Source of the DNA: Buddleja alternifolia
Taxonomy: Eukaryota; Streptophyta; Magnoliopsida; Lamiales; Scrophulariaceae
Length of the DNA: 64,000 bases
Reading direction: 5' to 3'
Assembly (NCBI GenBank): GCA_019426215.1
Contig: CM033391.1
Coordinates: 4,762,708 to 4,826,707 of the forward strand
Under the pieces are notes generated by a model. That model saw nothing but the letters and a program-made list of their open reading frames with translations. It was not told the DNA's origin and searched no databases. The position numbers were made by a program, and so were the translations under genes. Positions 47,083-59,686 of the stretch are shown here, one piece after another (position 1 is the first letter of the stretch; each line of letters opens with the position of its first letter).

Positions 47083-49599
47083 GTTTTTGAGTTGATCGTA
47101 GGTCGTTGGATCATAGATCCTATATGTTGGATCGTAGGTAGGGTCGTACCAGAAGGTGCTCCCAGTTTATAGAGGGAACTTACATTGAATCTATAAAATA
47201 AGATTACTAGGGTCGTATTGATTTCTAAAGAGAGAAATATTTGAATATTGTAGAGTAGATCCCCCCCCCCCCCCTCAAGTTATGACTTAGGGGTATTTAT
47301 AGAGATATTTTATAGTGTATGGACATATGGTTAATAGATATGACGCCACATCACATCATGATCCTACTGTCGGTATTTAGGGTCGTCGTGTCGGGTCATG
47401 GGTAGTACCCGACCCAACCCAACCCAACCCATGAAAACACGCATAAATAAGTCAATATTTTGGGTCATCGGGTCGGTTCATGGGTCATACCCTACCCGAT
47501 TTATAAAAACCCATTGATCCTAGGCTTAGTATTAATAACTTTGATATAGTTAGGATATTTTGGTCATTAGATTGTATGTCCAAATTAGGGTACATCAATA
47601 ATAATTGTTAGTTAATTAAAAATTATGACTATTTTATAATGTGAGATCTATCATGTAATCGATTCATTTTGAAAATAAAAAAAACAAGTCCAAAAATGTT
47701 AAGTCGCTGATAGCTTTGTAATGGTGCAAAACGCAGACCCAATAAGAAAAGATTAGCCGCAAATCTTTCTTTATCATAAATTCGTAATGGACCAGAAAAT
47801 ATCATTTGTATACGCTTTGTTTAATGGCCTTCCATTTTCCTTTTTTTGAACATCAAATGGCCTTCCAGTTTCAATTAACTCAAACTTAACCCCACATTGT
47901 CATCTCTAATCATGATTTAAGCATGCTTTAGTTAATGAATGTATATAAACGCTTCATTCAGAAAAGAAATAAAGAAAAAAGTGTCACTTTGCCTGTGTTG
48001 GATAATTAATTTAAGTTGGATTCATTTAACATACCACCAAAGCTTGAGCTTTCTTTGTTCATTAATATTTGAAGCTCGACTCTGTTATTTGAAAACTAAT
48101 ATAAAACTACTCACCTCGATTCTATTTTAACTCGATTAAAGCTCATTCAAATTATGTTTGCTTAAGAATCATACCAACTAGAAACATGAGTTTTCAAACT
48201 CAATAAAAATTACCAATAAGGTTTACTAATACCTTATTTGTCTCAACTCAATTCTTTTAGACTCGTGTCTTCAAGATTTAATATATATATATATATATAT
48301 ATGCTAAAAAGGTTGAAATAAATACGTAACCATCATTTTTTTAAGTCACTATAATGATTAGATTAGACAGTCAATTGCTTTAATATCGAACAAGTAAAAC
48401 CCAAGGTTTATTTAATTCTAAATTTAAATTGTTTGTTGTTGTTTGGTTTCATGACTTGTAATTTTATTTCTCTAGAAAAAACTAAAAAATAAGCATAAAA
48501 CAGAAGCATATCTATACTCTTCTACTTACTTATTCTATTTCTATTTTATTTATTTTATATGCCTTTTTAACAAGTTTTGCAAACAAACCAAATTTTAGTT
48601 TTTTCATTCATTTACAACCTCTTTTTTAAATTAATCACTTCTTAACCAGCACATATTTTTGCACAAAAATTTTATATTTGGCTTTCCAGCAATTTACTTA
48701 AGAGACTCTACAACTCATCATTTGCAATCTTGAAGTCTTTATTATTATACGAACCACTGAAGGTACTAAAAAATTAAGAACAATATACAATAACTTCTAA
48801 AAGAAAAGATTGTGAATCCTCATGGAAACAGCATTTGAATTAAATCCAATTTGCCCAATCCTCGTACCCATGAATTCCACTATGTAATAACTTTGAATCA
48901 TTCTCTTAATGCTTATCCTGATATTTCATCACTAAAATCACACCAATAAAACGTAAGTAGTGATGCTTAAATTCAAAAAAAAGGTGAAACTCAAATTCGA
49001 ACTTGAATTCTCCAACTCAAACTAAACTCGCCGTACGTATAATTTGTAAACCATCCAAGTTGCCAAGAAATGGTCAAGTTTTATAAAATCGATTCTTAAC
49101 TTATTTGCCGAAAGTTAAGTGAGAACTTGTTCATTAACTTTGAACTAAGCGTGAGCATTTCTACTTTTGATTTCTTTACCACCACTTTCTAGCAACTAAA
49201 TCTGAATGTAATTTGCCGACAGAAAAAGGATAACTCTCGACACAATGCCAAATGAAAAAAAGACAACTCTCGACATCTTTATGAACTAAGTTGGTTATTC
49301 GATAGTCTTGTAAGATATTTTAGAAAGTTACAAAATGTTAAGATGTTTGAGGAGTTACAAACTCACCCAAACGCTCTATAAATCAAAGCTTGAATCTCAG
49401 TTTTTATTTGAATCTAATTTGAAATCAAAAGTTCATCCCATCTCACCGGGTTAATGCGACCAATTACAAATTACAATCCTCAGATGCTCAGTCAATATAT
49501 TTCAATGGAGGTCAAAACTACAAATAGGAAAAATAATTAATATCACTAAAAACTCACCTAAATGGGGCAAATGAGGGATTAGTCATAGATTTGGGTGTC
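47083..49599. other. Intergenic DNA
   Basis: No gene was recognised. A run of 14 C lies at 47261-47274. About 47380-47520 is rich in GGGTCGG/CCCGACC and AACCC motifs like the subterminal parts of hAT elements. An (AT)n run lies at about 48279-48302. Short ORFs show no domain. Confidence 0.45.
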
Positions 49600-49604
49600 T
49601 CAAC

Positions 49605-49860
49605 TGATGAGTTTTTAGAACTCTTATAAATGAGTTTTTGTTTTTCTTGAATTCAAAAGAATGTTTACAGAGATTTATATACATAACAAGAATGAATCAA
49701 TAAGGAAATTTGCAATGTTAATGCCCAACATTATTTTCCAAGATTGCAGCAGCTTGATTGTTGCTATTCTCCATAATCTTTGTTCCTCGATTGTTGCTTG
49801 CTTGATTCTTGTGTATCATTATTATTTTCTCCTTCATCTAAGAGATTGTTTCCCTTATCA
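49605..49860 (-). repeat. 3' LTR of Copia element 2
   Basis: 256 bp; it ends CTTATCA on the + strand where the other LTR has CTCATCA. The polyprotein stop codon (49764) lies inside it. Confidence 0.9.
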
Positions 49861-52800
49861 TGCCCCCTCAAGCTGGAGGGAGAATGTGAATGAACTCCCA
49901 GCTTGTATCGGAACAAGGTGAAAGCATTTTTGGACAATGGTTTTGTAAAGAAATCTGCCAATTGAGAAGTGGTGGAAATATAGCAATTAGTGAGAGTACC
50001 CATAGCCACCTTTTCACGAACAAAATGATAATCAAGCTCAATATGTTTTGAACGGGCATGGAACATTGGGTTGACTGTCATGTGGAGGGCACTGATATTG
50101 TCACAAAACAACTGCGGCGGTCGAGGAAGAGACAATCCAATGTCGCGAAAAAGATAGGTGAGCCATGTTAGTTCAGCAGCAGCAAAAGTCATTGACCTAT
50201 ACTCTGCTTCAGTACTTGATCGAGAGACCATTGGTTGTTTTCTTGAGCACCATGAGATACAATTTGCGCCGAGAAAAATACAATAACCAGTAGTACTACG
50301 TCGTGTCGTAGGACAACCGGCCCAATCAGCATCACTAAAACCATATAGAGAAAGAGAGCTATTGGAGACATAACGAAGGCCCCAATTTTGTGTGCTTTTG
50401 AGATAGCGAAGTATTCGTGTAACTGCCTTCAAGTTGCCAATTGTGGGATTGTTGAAATGTTGACATACACGATTTACAGCATGAAGTATGTCGGGACACG
50501 TAAAAGTCAAATATTGTAGAGCGCCGACAATACTACGATATAAACTAGGATCAACAACATTATGATCTGAAGCAATGGTCTTCTCACGAATAGATTGTGG
50601 CGTGGCCCAAGCTTTGCTCTCTAACATCTTCATTTTTGTCAACAGATCATGTGTATATTTTTGCTGAGTAAGAAATATCCCGCCATCAAAATTAATCACC
50701 TCTACGCCTAAGAAATGATGCAGCAAGCCAAGATCTTTTATTGCAAATTCACGACTTAGTTGTTCGAGTATATTTGCAATATAAGAATCATCATTTCCTG
50801 CAACTAAGACATCATCAACATATACCAAGAGTAGTAAAATGATGTTATCAGCCCGAAGAATAAATAGTGATGGATCCGCCTTACTACAGTGAAAACCAAG
50901 ATGAAGTAGAAGTCGAGATAGACGATCAAACCAAGCACCAGGTGCTTGTTTGAGACCATAGAGAGATTTCTTTAACTGACAAACATGATTAGGCAGAGAA
51001 TTATCCACAAAGCCAGGGGGTTGCTCCATGTAAACCGTTTCCTTTACATGCCCATGTAGGAAGGCATTTTTAACATCTAATTGTCTCATAATCCACTTGT
51101 AAGTTAGAGATAGAGAAATTACCAATATGATGGTGGTTAGTTTGACCACGGGACTGAACGTCTCATCATAGTCCACTCCAGGCACTTGTGTAAACCCTTT
51201 AGCCACCAAACGGGCTTTATATCGTTCAATCGTACCATCTTCTTTATATTTGATCCGATATACCCATTTTGACCCAACAATATTGATATTGGATGAAGGT
51301 CGAGGAACAAGTTCCCACGTCTCATTTGAATGAAGAGCATGGATTTCTTCTTTCATTGTTGTTACCCAACGAGAATCTTTTAGAGCACTTCGTAGAGTTT
51401 TGGGTTTAGAACATTGTATAGGAGATGCGGTGAAAGCAACATAATCACGGAGATAATACGGAGAATTTAGTATGCGGACTGGACGAGAAGAGGCTCCTGA
51501 AGATAACATATTATCATCATTGCCCAAGCACTCTGAAGAAGTTAGCAATTGGTTCTCAGACAAGTTCGATGTTATTTCTTCATCCGAAGAGACCTGGTTC
51601 TCATTTGGAGTAGTTTCAGATTGTTCCTGATCAAGATGCTGAATTTCTTGAAAATGATGACCTGACTCTTCACAAGAACCTAATCCACAACAAGGAGACA
51701 AATTCTTGGGACTTTCTTCATCTTCATTGACAGTGTTGGACAAATGTATATTGGACGGCTTAACGGGCTCGACTGGAACTGCCAACCATTCGTCAAGTTT
51801 AGGAAACTCAATTAGTTCCAAAGGTGGAGAGGATGGAACTTCATGTGGTGGTTTGAACGGGAAAGTCGTCTCATCAAAAACTACATGGAGAGAGATGTAG
51901 ACACGCTTAGTTTTTGGATCCAAGCATCTGTAGCCTTTGTGAATCGGGTTGTATCCTACAAAAACACAAGGATATGTTTTTGCTTTAAACTTGTTGCCAC
52001 CTTGATATCTTAGTGAACAAAAGCATTGGCAACCAATCACTCGCAAGCCACTATAGTCTGGATGCCGTTTGAAAAGTTCGTAGTAAGGAGTTTCATTCTT
52101 CAAAGTAGAGGATGGCAACCTGTTTATTAGGTAAACAGAAGTGAGAAAAATTTCCACCCACAAAGATAAGGGAATGTTCGCATGAACATTATTGTTAACC
52201 CCGTTTCTACGATATGGCGATGCTTTCTTTCGCCAATGCCATTCTGCTCTGGAGTCCCTGGACATGAAACTTGTAGTTCAATTCCTCTTACATGAAGATG
52301 ATTGAGGAAATCATTTGAATTGAATTCACCTCCACCGTCGCATTGAAACACTTATATTTTTCTCTCAAGTTTATTTTCTATCATTGCCTGGAATCTGATA
52401 AAACAATCAAAAAATCGAGATTTTTGCTTCAAAGGATAAATCCATGTAAAACGGGAGTGGTCATCGACAAAAAGTGCATAAAAGTGAAAGTGTTGATTTG
52501 AAGTAAATGGTGAAGACCCCAAAGATCACAATGTATTTTATCAAGAGGAAATTCTGAAACTTTATTCGAATTATTGAATGGTAGTTTGCAACTTTTTCCC
52601 ATTTGACAACTAGTACAAATGACCTGTTTTGACACCCAATGAGTTACATTTATTTTGTCTTTTAATAAAGGCAAAAGTTTTGAATTCGGGTGATCGAGTC
52701 GTTGATGCCAAATAGCTGAAGAAGAGCCTCCTTTTCTTATTGCACTCAAACCCTCTTGATGGTCTCCATTGAATGTGTAAAGCTATCCATTTTTATGCCC

Positions 52801-54168
52801 CTTTGCTATGATCTTCCTGTTCTGATCCTTAACAGTGAAACCAGAAGAAGTGAACTCAAAAATGCAGTGATTATCAGAAGTAAAGTTTCCAACAGATAAT
52901 AATTTTTTCTTCAAATCAAGAACTACAAGCACATCTTTTAATCTCAATTGGCCATTATTAGTAGTAATATGAGCATCTCCAGTGTAAGTTATTGGAATAC
53001 AATTTCCATCACCAACATAGATTCCATCATTTCCATGATAAGGCTTTACACAAGAAAGGTTACCTGCATTATTTGTCATGTGGGATGTAGCTCCGGAGTC
53101 TATAATAAATGACTCATCCTTTAGGTCATTCAAGGCAAGAGCAGCAAAAGATTGTGGAATCTCCTCCGATTGATAAGAGTAATCAAATTTGTACCAGCAA
53201 TCAATCGCTTTATGATTTTGTTTTCCACATATTTGGCAAGAAACTTTACCGTTGTTGCTTTGATTATTGAGGCTTTGTTGTTCGTTCTTGAGATTAGGCT
53301 TGAAATGATTGCCATTGCTTTGATGACTTTGTTGTTTGCGTGGACCGTTGTATCGTCCAGCAGGTGTGAAGCCTCTTCCTCGAGAGTTGAAATTACCTCT
53401 GCCACCACGTCCATTTCAACCACGACCTCGCTGTTCAAAATAAGCTTGTGCATGCTCCAAGAAATTTTTCTCTTCCTCTTTTTGAGTGTTAAGTGATTGC
53501 TCATGACCTTGGAGTGCTAGTAAGAATTGACTAAACGAAGGGTAAGGTGGTTTAGTAAGCATGGCAGCATGAAAATTTTCGTACCTTGATCCGAGGCCAT
53601 AAGCGAATTGAAAAACTTTGTCTGGGTCTGAAGTCGGACTGTTAATCGCAGCAAGGTTGTCACATATAGACTTAAATTCTCTAAGATACTCGTCAAGTGT
53701 CCGTGAACCTTTCTTGATGGTCATTAACATATTTTTCAAATTTCTTGCCTTCTTTGTCGTGACCGGCAGTAGGTGTTCTTGAAGAGAACTCCAGATCTCA
53801 AATGTTGTTTCACCATTGATGATGCTTAGAACTTTTTCTTTCATTGTTCCAAGAAGCCATGAAGTCAGGAGTCCATCATTGCTAACCCATTTCTGATAGT
53901 TTGGATTTGCAATAGTTTCTCCCGTCGCACTCTTAATTTCTTCAGCGGGTTTTTCTTCATTTTTGAGGTGATGAAGAACACCTAGGCTGCGAACTAAGGG
54001 TGTGATTTGGTTTCGCCATAGTAGAAAATTACTTGTGTTAAGTTTAATTGACATTAAACTTGAACACTGGTGGAAAGATTGGATGCTCAAGTCAGGTACT
54101 ACTTTTGGGATGGGAGATGGAACTAAAGACATATTTTTGGCTTGCGAGTTTTCTGGCTCTGATGCCAT
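49764..54168 (-). pseudogene. Copia gag-pol polyprotein (element 2), disrupted
   Basis: The frame starts at the LTR junction (MASEPENSQAK). Gag runs to a TGA at 53416-53418 and then continues in frame with a CCHC knuckle (CQICGKQNHKAIDC) and protease (FIIDSGATSHMTNN). A TAG at 52783-52785 follows. Next comes the GAG-pre-integrase region (IWHQRLDHPNSKLL). A 1-base loss near 52517, a TAA at 52352-52354 and another 1-base loss near 52195 break the integrase. From 52265 the frame is open for 833 codons and covers the integrase C-terminal part, RT (RYKARLVAKGFTQVPGVDYD, FLHGHVKETVYM, LVYVDDVLVAG) and RNase H (STEAEYRSM, HARSKHIE), ending 97 bases inside the 3' LTR. An intact relative would be needed for mobility. 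Confidence 0.92.
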
Positions 54169-54423
54169 GATGAGTTTTTAGAACTCTTATAAATGAGTTT
54201 TTGTTTTTCTTGAATTCAAAAGAATGTTTACAGAGATTTATATACATAACAAGAATGAATCAATAAGGAAATTTGCAATGTTAATGCCCAACATTATTTT
54301 CCAAGATTGCAGCAGCTTGATTGTTGCTATTCTCCATAATCTTTGTTCCTCGATTGTAGCTTGCTTGATTCTTGTGTATCATTATTATTTTCTCCTTCAT
54401 CTAAGAGATTGTTTCCCTCATCA
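54168..54423 (-). repeat. 5' LTR of Copia element 2
   Basis: 256 bp. Its last base (54168, - strand A) is also the first base of the gag ATG. Two differences from the 3' LTR. Confidence 0.9.
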
Positions 54424-54428
54424 TCAAC

Positions 54429-56599
54429 CAATTGAGGTATTTACTCGTGGAACAATGTAGACTTCGACATGGTTGTTCCTATAGGTTGAACGAATGAGTT
54501 CGACCTATGTTAAAGTATGTCTTGGGGCCGCAAATGCATCATGCCGTGAGATTCACCGCTTAAAAGATTCCACCCTTGGTGTGAATTTCACCTAGGCCCC
54601 TTATGGAAGGTCTAGTGGTAATTTTTTATGATAAAAAATGTTATATACCTCCTATTATATAGTATCGATTATTCGCCCCACCCCCTCGTTTAGCCATGAA
54701 ATCATTTGTAATTGATTAATTTTAATGAATTTTATACATCCAATAATGCCTGACATTGTTCGGGTCTGGGTCAGACCCAAAACAATTGTTGGGTCTGACC
54801 CAGACCCAGACTCAATAAATTTTTTTAATTGGGTTTGGGTCGAGACTCATAGACCTAAATACTCACGGACCGTTTTGGAGATCACTTGCTATTCTTGTAA
54901 GCACAAGTTCCAGCAGCCTGCTGCTTTTGTAGAAGCTGTTTCTTCTTCTTCTTCATTAGGGTTGAGCTACATTTCATCTGCACTCAGGGAATGGGAAGTT
55001 AAGAAATTAGGTGATCAAAAGTAATATTGTGATTAAATATTAATTAATTATCATGCAGAAAATTTATGTTTTGTTAATTTTGATACGATGTTAATTATTT
55101 AACCCCCCCCCCCCCCCCCGGCGTTTTTTCAATTTCTTGTATTTCCAATTTGTTGTAGGCATGGGAAAATAAATTCTTTATGGGTAGCAAGTGTTTTTTT
55201 TTTTTTAATTAATGTGCCTAAATTGGATTTTGCAAATCCGATTAATTATATTTTTAATGTAGAAATATGATTAGAGGAATAATTTATAGGGATTTTTGGT
55301 GAGTCAATATTAATTAGGAATGTGTTGGTTAATGGTCTAAGTGCAGTTTGGATTTAATTTTATTTTGTTTGGCAAAATGAAGTTGTCTTATATTTGATTT
55401 TATATAATGTTAATATATATTTATCTCTTTAAATATGAAATTGATCTAAATGAAGTTTTTTTACATGATAGAGGCGCTCTTATTTTGAAGTATTTTTTGA
55501 GATTATGTGTGTGTGATTTTTTTTAATCTGTGCTATTACTCCCTAATTAAAGACCTTTGAAATTGATTTTCCCTCTAATTTTCTACTAAGATTTGTGTGT
55601 TCATTTTTTTTTAAGGATTTATGGATGAGTTTGTACATGGTTAAAAGAGTATATTACTTTTTCAAAGATTTCCCGAATTGGTGCATAATATGTACCGGAT
55701 ATTGTTAACAAAGTCAGCCCATAATTTCGATTAGCCCCATAAAGAGAAAAGGATAAAGAGGATAACGAGGAGAATGTTAGATTGAAGCCCATGAGAAAGT
55801 AACACTAAAATAGCTTCATTAATATATCACAAGAATGTTGAATTGGGTCCAAAATTAAAATAAAAAAGGGCTCAAACAGAGCTCAAAAGCTCAAACAAAG
55901 AAACACACAAAAAAGTGCAAAAAAAAAGAATTGGGTCTAGGTCGACCCAGACCCAAGCTATAGGGCCTGTGAAGTAGCCTAAATCGGTGATTCATACTTT
56001 CTAAATAAAGGGGTGGTGAAAAATCGGTGGTATATTACATTTCCAATTACAATGTGAGGTAAAATACCTCACAATAAGTTCAAACAAAAGCAAGACAATG
56101 AGCCATGAAAGCGAAACCCCTTGAATCTAGGGCACCAGCGTCTATAGCCTAATAGGTCTCATTTCTATTTTTAAAACTTATTTTTACCAAATATCACTAA
56201 TGTTCTCGTGGGAATTTTCAAGTTCCCCTCCCTTTTTCATTGAACGTTAATTAAAATTATACATGTAAGATTCAAGAAAAGCATGAAATGACGGAGTACC
56301 TACTCCATTTACATGGACTTCCTAGCCATGAGCCAAAAAGATGAAACAGAAAAGATTCAAATATGCTGTAAATGAAATAATAAGTACAACTCCGTAAATA
56401 ATTCTTAAAGAATCTAAGAGATAAAAAGGTAGAGCTGTCAGATGGTCCCTAAACACCCCATCCAGTTGAGCATATAGTATGTACTATATGATCAAGTAAT
56501 CAGGTCTGAAAGGAACTGCCATAAAACCAGTATAACTCTACACAAATCAAATTTATAATCATTAACTTTTCACTGCTAATTTTCTTATTTTAAATGTAG
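54429..56599. other. Intergenic DNA with one coding-like stretch
   Basis: An ORF at 54725-55024 includes CYSCKHKFQQPAAFVEAVSS and ISSALREWEVKKLGDQ followed by a GT donor-like site. It could be an upstream exon of the fragment at 56600, but I do not recognise it. A run of 17 C lies at 55103-55119. GGGTCTGGGTC palindromic text near 54765-54840 and 55930-55960 resembles hAT subterminal repeats. Confidence 0.35.
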
Positions 56600-57139
56600 G
56601 GTATATTGTATGGCTCAGTTGGATTTGGATGTGGTCTTATTGGCCAAGGCATCGCAAATATGATCAGGACTGCTAAAAGGTGCTCTTTTAGATATCTTTA
56701 AATTAGTAAAATATTATTGATTTCTCCTTCCATGATTTTCTCCCTTTTTATGTGTCCATTTTTTGAGTTTCAATTTTATATCTTCATGGCAATATAATTT
56801 TTGTTGACAATAAAACTTCCATAATTTGATGGGAATTGCATCAACCATTTTATCTGCTTCAGAGCTTTGAGTGATAGAAGCCATTATTATCGATCCCAAT
56901 CCTTATAGTTGTCACTAAACTTTAGATGCAACAAATTAAAATCAGATTCTTTCAAAGGGCTTTTCTGAGCTACTGCTTCCATTTCGTGATAAATTTGATC
57001 ATTTAGTTGATGATATTGGTCTCATTTATGGAGGTTGTATTTAACTTATGTGTCTTTCTGTATGACAGGAATATCTCGAAGTCGGAAGATCATGAGGACA
57101 TACCTGTGCCCCCATTAGTGAATAGTGCTACACTCTGGG
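56600..57139 (+). pseudogene. RETICULATA-RELATED gene fragment (two exons)
   Basis: Exon A (56600-56679, after a TGTAG acceptor, followed by GT) reads GILYGSVGFGCGLIGQGIAN and ends TAKR. Exon B (57069-57139, after GACAG, followed by GT) reads NISKSEDHEDIPVPPLVNSA and ends TLWG. The phase matches across the 389-bp intron. This order (GxGIGQGIAN, a basic linker, DIPVPPLxxSAxLWG) is the conserved core of the plant RETICULATA-RELATED family, plastid inner-envelope proteins involved in leaf development and possibly transport. The next expected exon is not found; a truncated Copia element starts at 57361. Probably a stranded fragment. Confidence 0.8.
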
Positions 57140-57360
57140 GTACGTTAAATCTTTTTCTTTTTTTTTTTATTATTTATTGGTTACCTTTTTCTTTAATTGA
57201 GAAATGAATAATTAGATCAATCCCCCTATAATTTGTCTACTCTAGAGGTTCCTGTAAATTCGGCTTGGATTCAATTATCATAAAGCCAATCTGCTTGCTT
57301 TCGTGGAGTTTTCTTTCGTTCCTTTCTCTGACTTTCAGGAATAGTATCTGCCCTTTTCCT

Positions 57361-58470
57361 TGTTGGGTGTAAATATGAGTAAACGCAGAAGCGATATATG
57401 GAAGATAATATTTATTTTAAAATGAGAGAATTATAATATTTTTCCAATTAAGCTAATGCAATATAGTCTTGAAATATTTTTTGATACAAAAGGAGTTTTC
57501 TAACTCTCAATATGCTCTCACTAAGCGCTCTATCTTTCTATGTTTTCTCTTGCAATTTCTATCTATATCTATTTCTCTCTATGAAATGAGTTGAACATAC
57601 ACATATTTATAGGGAACTCCTGCCGCCTTACACTCACTTTCTAGATAATATACTTAGGTAATATGTTGGCAAGGCCACTACGTGTCTTCTTTGTGTCTGC
57701 ATGTGCATGCTTCCTCTAGAATTCTCCATGCAAGTTGATGAAGCAGCAACTTATCTTTGTGGCTGGACTAGTCTTGAATCTTCCTTGCAGCAATTTTAGA
57801 CTCCAACTTGCCGACTTAGATAATGAGGAAAATTATCTCATTGGTTGAATTACAAATTACCTTATATTTTTTAACAGCCCTTCTTAATTTGTAATTCGAA
57901 CTCTATTTTGGAATTACTCAAACTTCTCAGATGTAACCGCTTTGGTGAAGCTATCTGCTAGTTGTTTGTTTGTACTCACAAACTCCAACTTGATTTGCTG
58001 ATCACTCACGAGACTTCTAATGAAGTGATGTCGAAGTTCGATGTGCTTCGACCTTGCATGAAAAATTGGATTTTTTGTCATCGCGATTATTGACATATTG
58101 TATCATAAGATCGTCGTCGGAGTATCTTGTTTTTGTTGAACATCTGCTAGTATTCTTCGGAGCCAAACTGCTTCACACACGGCGTCAGTGGCGGCAATAT
58201 ATTCAGCTTCTGCTGATGAAAGTGAAATAGTTTTCTGCTTCTTTGATGCCTATGAGATTATTTTCGAACCTAGGCAAAATACATATCCGGATGTGCTTTT
58301 GCGATCATCAAGTGATCCGGCCCAATCACTGTTTGTGTATCCAACAAGTTTATTTTCTTTTTCTCTGACGTATTTGATGCCGAGTTTTCTCGTACCTTGA
58401 AAGTATCGTAGAATTCTTTTTGAAGCTGAGAAACCAGGAATTAGATTTTCATTGCAGCAGCGGATTGCTA
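57361..58470 (-). mobile_element. Copia retrotransposon 3, 3' part only
   Basis: A 515-bp 3' LTR (57361-57875, TGTTGGG..TTAACA on the + strand) has a polypurine tract (AAGAAGGGC, - strand) beside it. The C-terminal RNase H coding region follows. The element is cut off at about 58470, exactly where duplicated segment copy 2 begins. Neither the 5' LTR nor a target duplication is present. Confidence 0.85.
57914..58470 (-). pseudogene. Copia RNase H fragment (element 3)
   Basis: The - strand reads ILRYFQGTRKLGIKYV, then DWAGSLDDRKSTSGYVFCLG, a stop at 58249-58251 (TAG where relatives have Trp), then SLSSAEAEYIAATDAVCEAV, another stop, and finally NPIFHARSKHIELRHHFIR to a stop at 57914. These are the conserved C-terminal motifs of Copia polyproteins. 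RT and everything upstream are missing. Confidence 0.85.
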
Positions 58471-58727
58471 CATACTTTTTTTTTTTAATTCTGATGCATT
58501 ATGATTGTAATAGAATTGCCATAGTTATTCTGGTTTGGAGTTTGTTTAGGAATTTCTAAAAGTACTTCGTGTTGTCAAAACTTGTCTGAGCTTTGCAAAG
58601 AAACGGAGCATCACATCTCATTGTTATTCCCATTATAGTTCTTCTTACGATGTTCTTGTAAAATGACTACGTACAGTCTTGAAATCAAGAACCTGTGACC
58701 CCGTGGATCTTTTTGACAAGGGTAAAT

Positions 58728-59655
58728 TAGGAATGATCGTGGTTTGATTTTGCGATTTTCTTTATTACTTTCAAACTAAATTGCCAAGTGCGGTTTGGCG
58801 GAAATAAAATTTGAAATTGCAGTTTTGTAAATTAAAACGGACTGTGCGGTTTGGCGATTTTTCTAGTTATTTTACATTTTAAAACTAAATAAGCAAACAA
58901 TATTTGTCAAATTTTTTTTATTAAACTAATTGATAAAGAGATAATGATAATTCATAACAAAGAAAATACTTGTGCGAGACATTTATCAATATTAAACTCC
59001 ATGAATCATTAAAAAAACACTATTGTCATTACATATTATTATATAAGAGTATCATATAATTAGAATAGAAAATGTACTAGAGTATCACTTTAAATATCTA
59101 TTTTACACTAAGTATAAATATAATATGTACATATTTTATCATATATATAAATATATCCACACACTCATATATAAAAAAATGTCTTAATATATAGCTTGTA
59201 TGAAAAGTAGGTCGAGAAATTTGTATATAAACAAGTATTACAAAAAATGACAAGTTGTAATTGTTTGTTTATTAAAATTTGTGAACTAAAATCTGCAAAA
59301 GGATATTGTAAAATATATTATAAGGTTATAAAGCAATAGGTAATCTAACACGACATTGCTATTACAAATAATTGTGATAGTTAAATAGAACAAATGCCAT
59401 AAATATTATCTATAATACTTTTTTTGGTCAAAACTCTTCAAGTGTCTATTACATTAAATAAAATATAACATTAAAATATCATAAATTTTATCACTTTAAA
59501 AGTCTCGAGCACAAATATTGATTGAACATTTTATTAATCTTGTAAAATATAAAACCATATCAATTCAATAAAAAAATATTAAATAAAACTACAAATAGGA
59601 ATAGTATTTCGAGTAAAACTTATTAAAAATTCAAATTAAAAAAGAATAATAAGAA

Positions 59656-59686
<31 letters not shown>

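Larger units (their letters stand above)
49605..54423 (-). mobile_element. Ty1/Copia LTR retrotransposon 2 (complete, defective)
   Basis: Two 256-bp LTRs (49605-49860 and 54168-54423) with TGATGAG..CTCATCA ends differ at only two positions. They are flanked by the exact 5-bp duplication TCAAC (49600-49604 and 54424-54428). On the - strand the primer-binding site TGGCATCAGAGCC starts at 54167, directly at the end of the 5' LTR, and a polypurine tract (TTGAGGGGGCA) ends at 49861. RT style resembles the Ale/Retrofit group. The near-identical LTRs indicate a young insertion, yet the coding region already has several stops and frameshifts. Confidence 0.95.

Noticed and set aside
54765..54840. GGGTCTGGGTC inverted text read as an ORF (54725-55024)
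   Set aside because: The first part is a palindromic low-complexity repeat like hAT subterminal regions; only the later part looks coding-like and it could not be identified.
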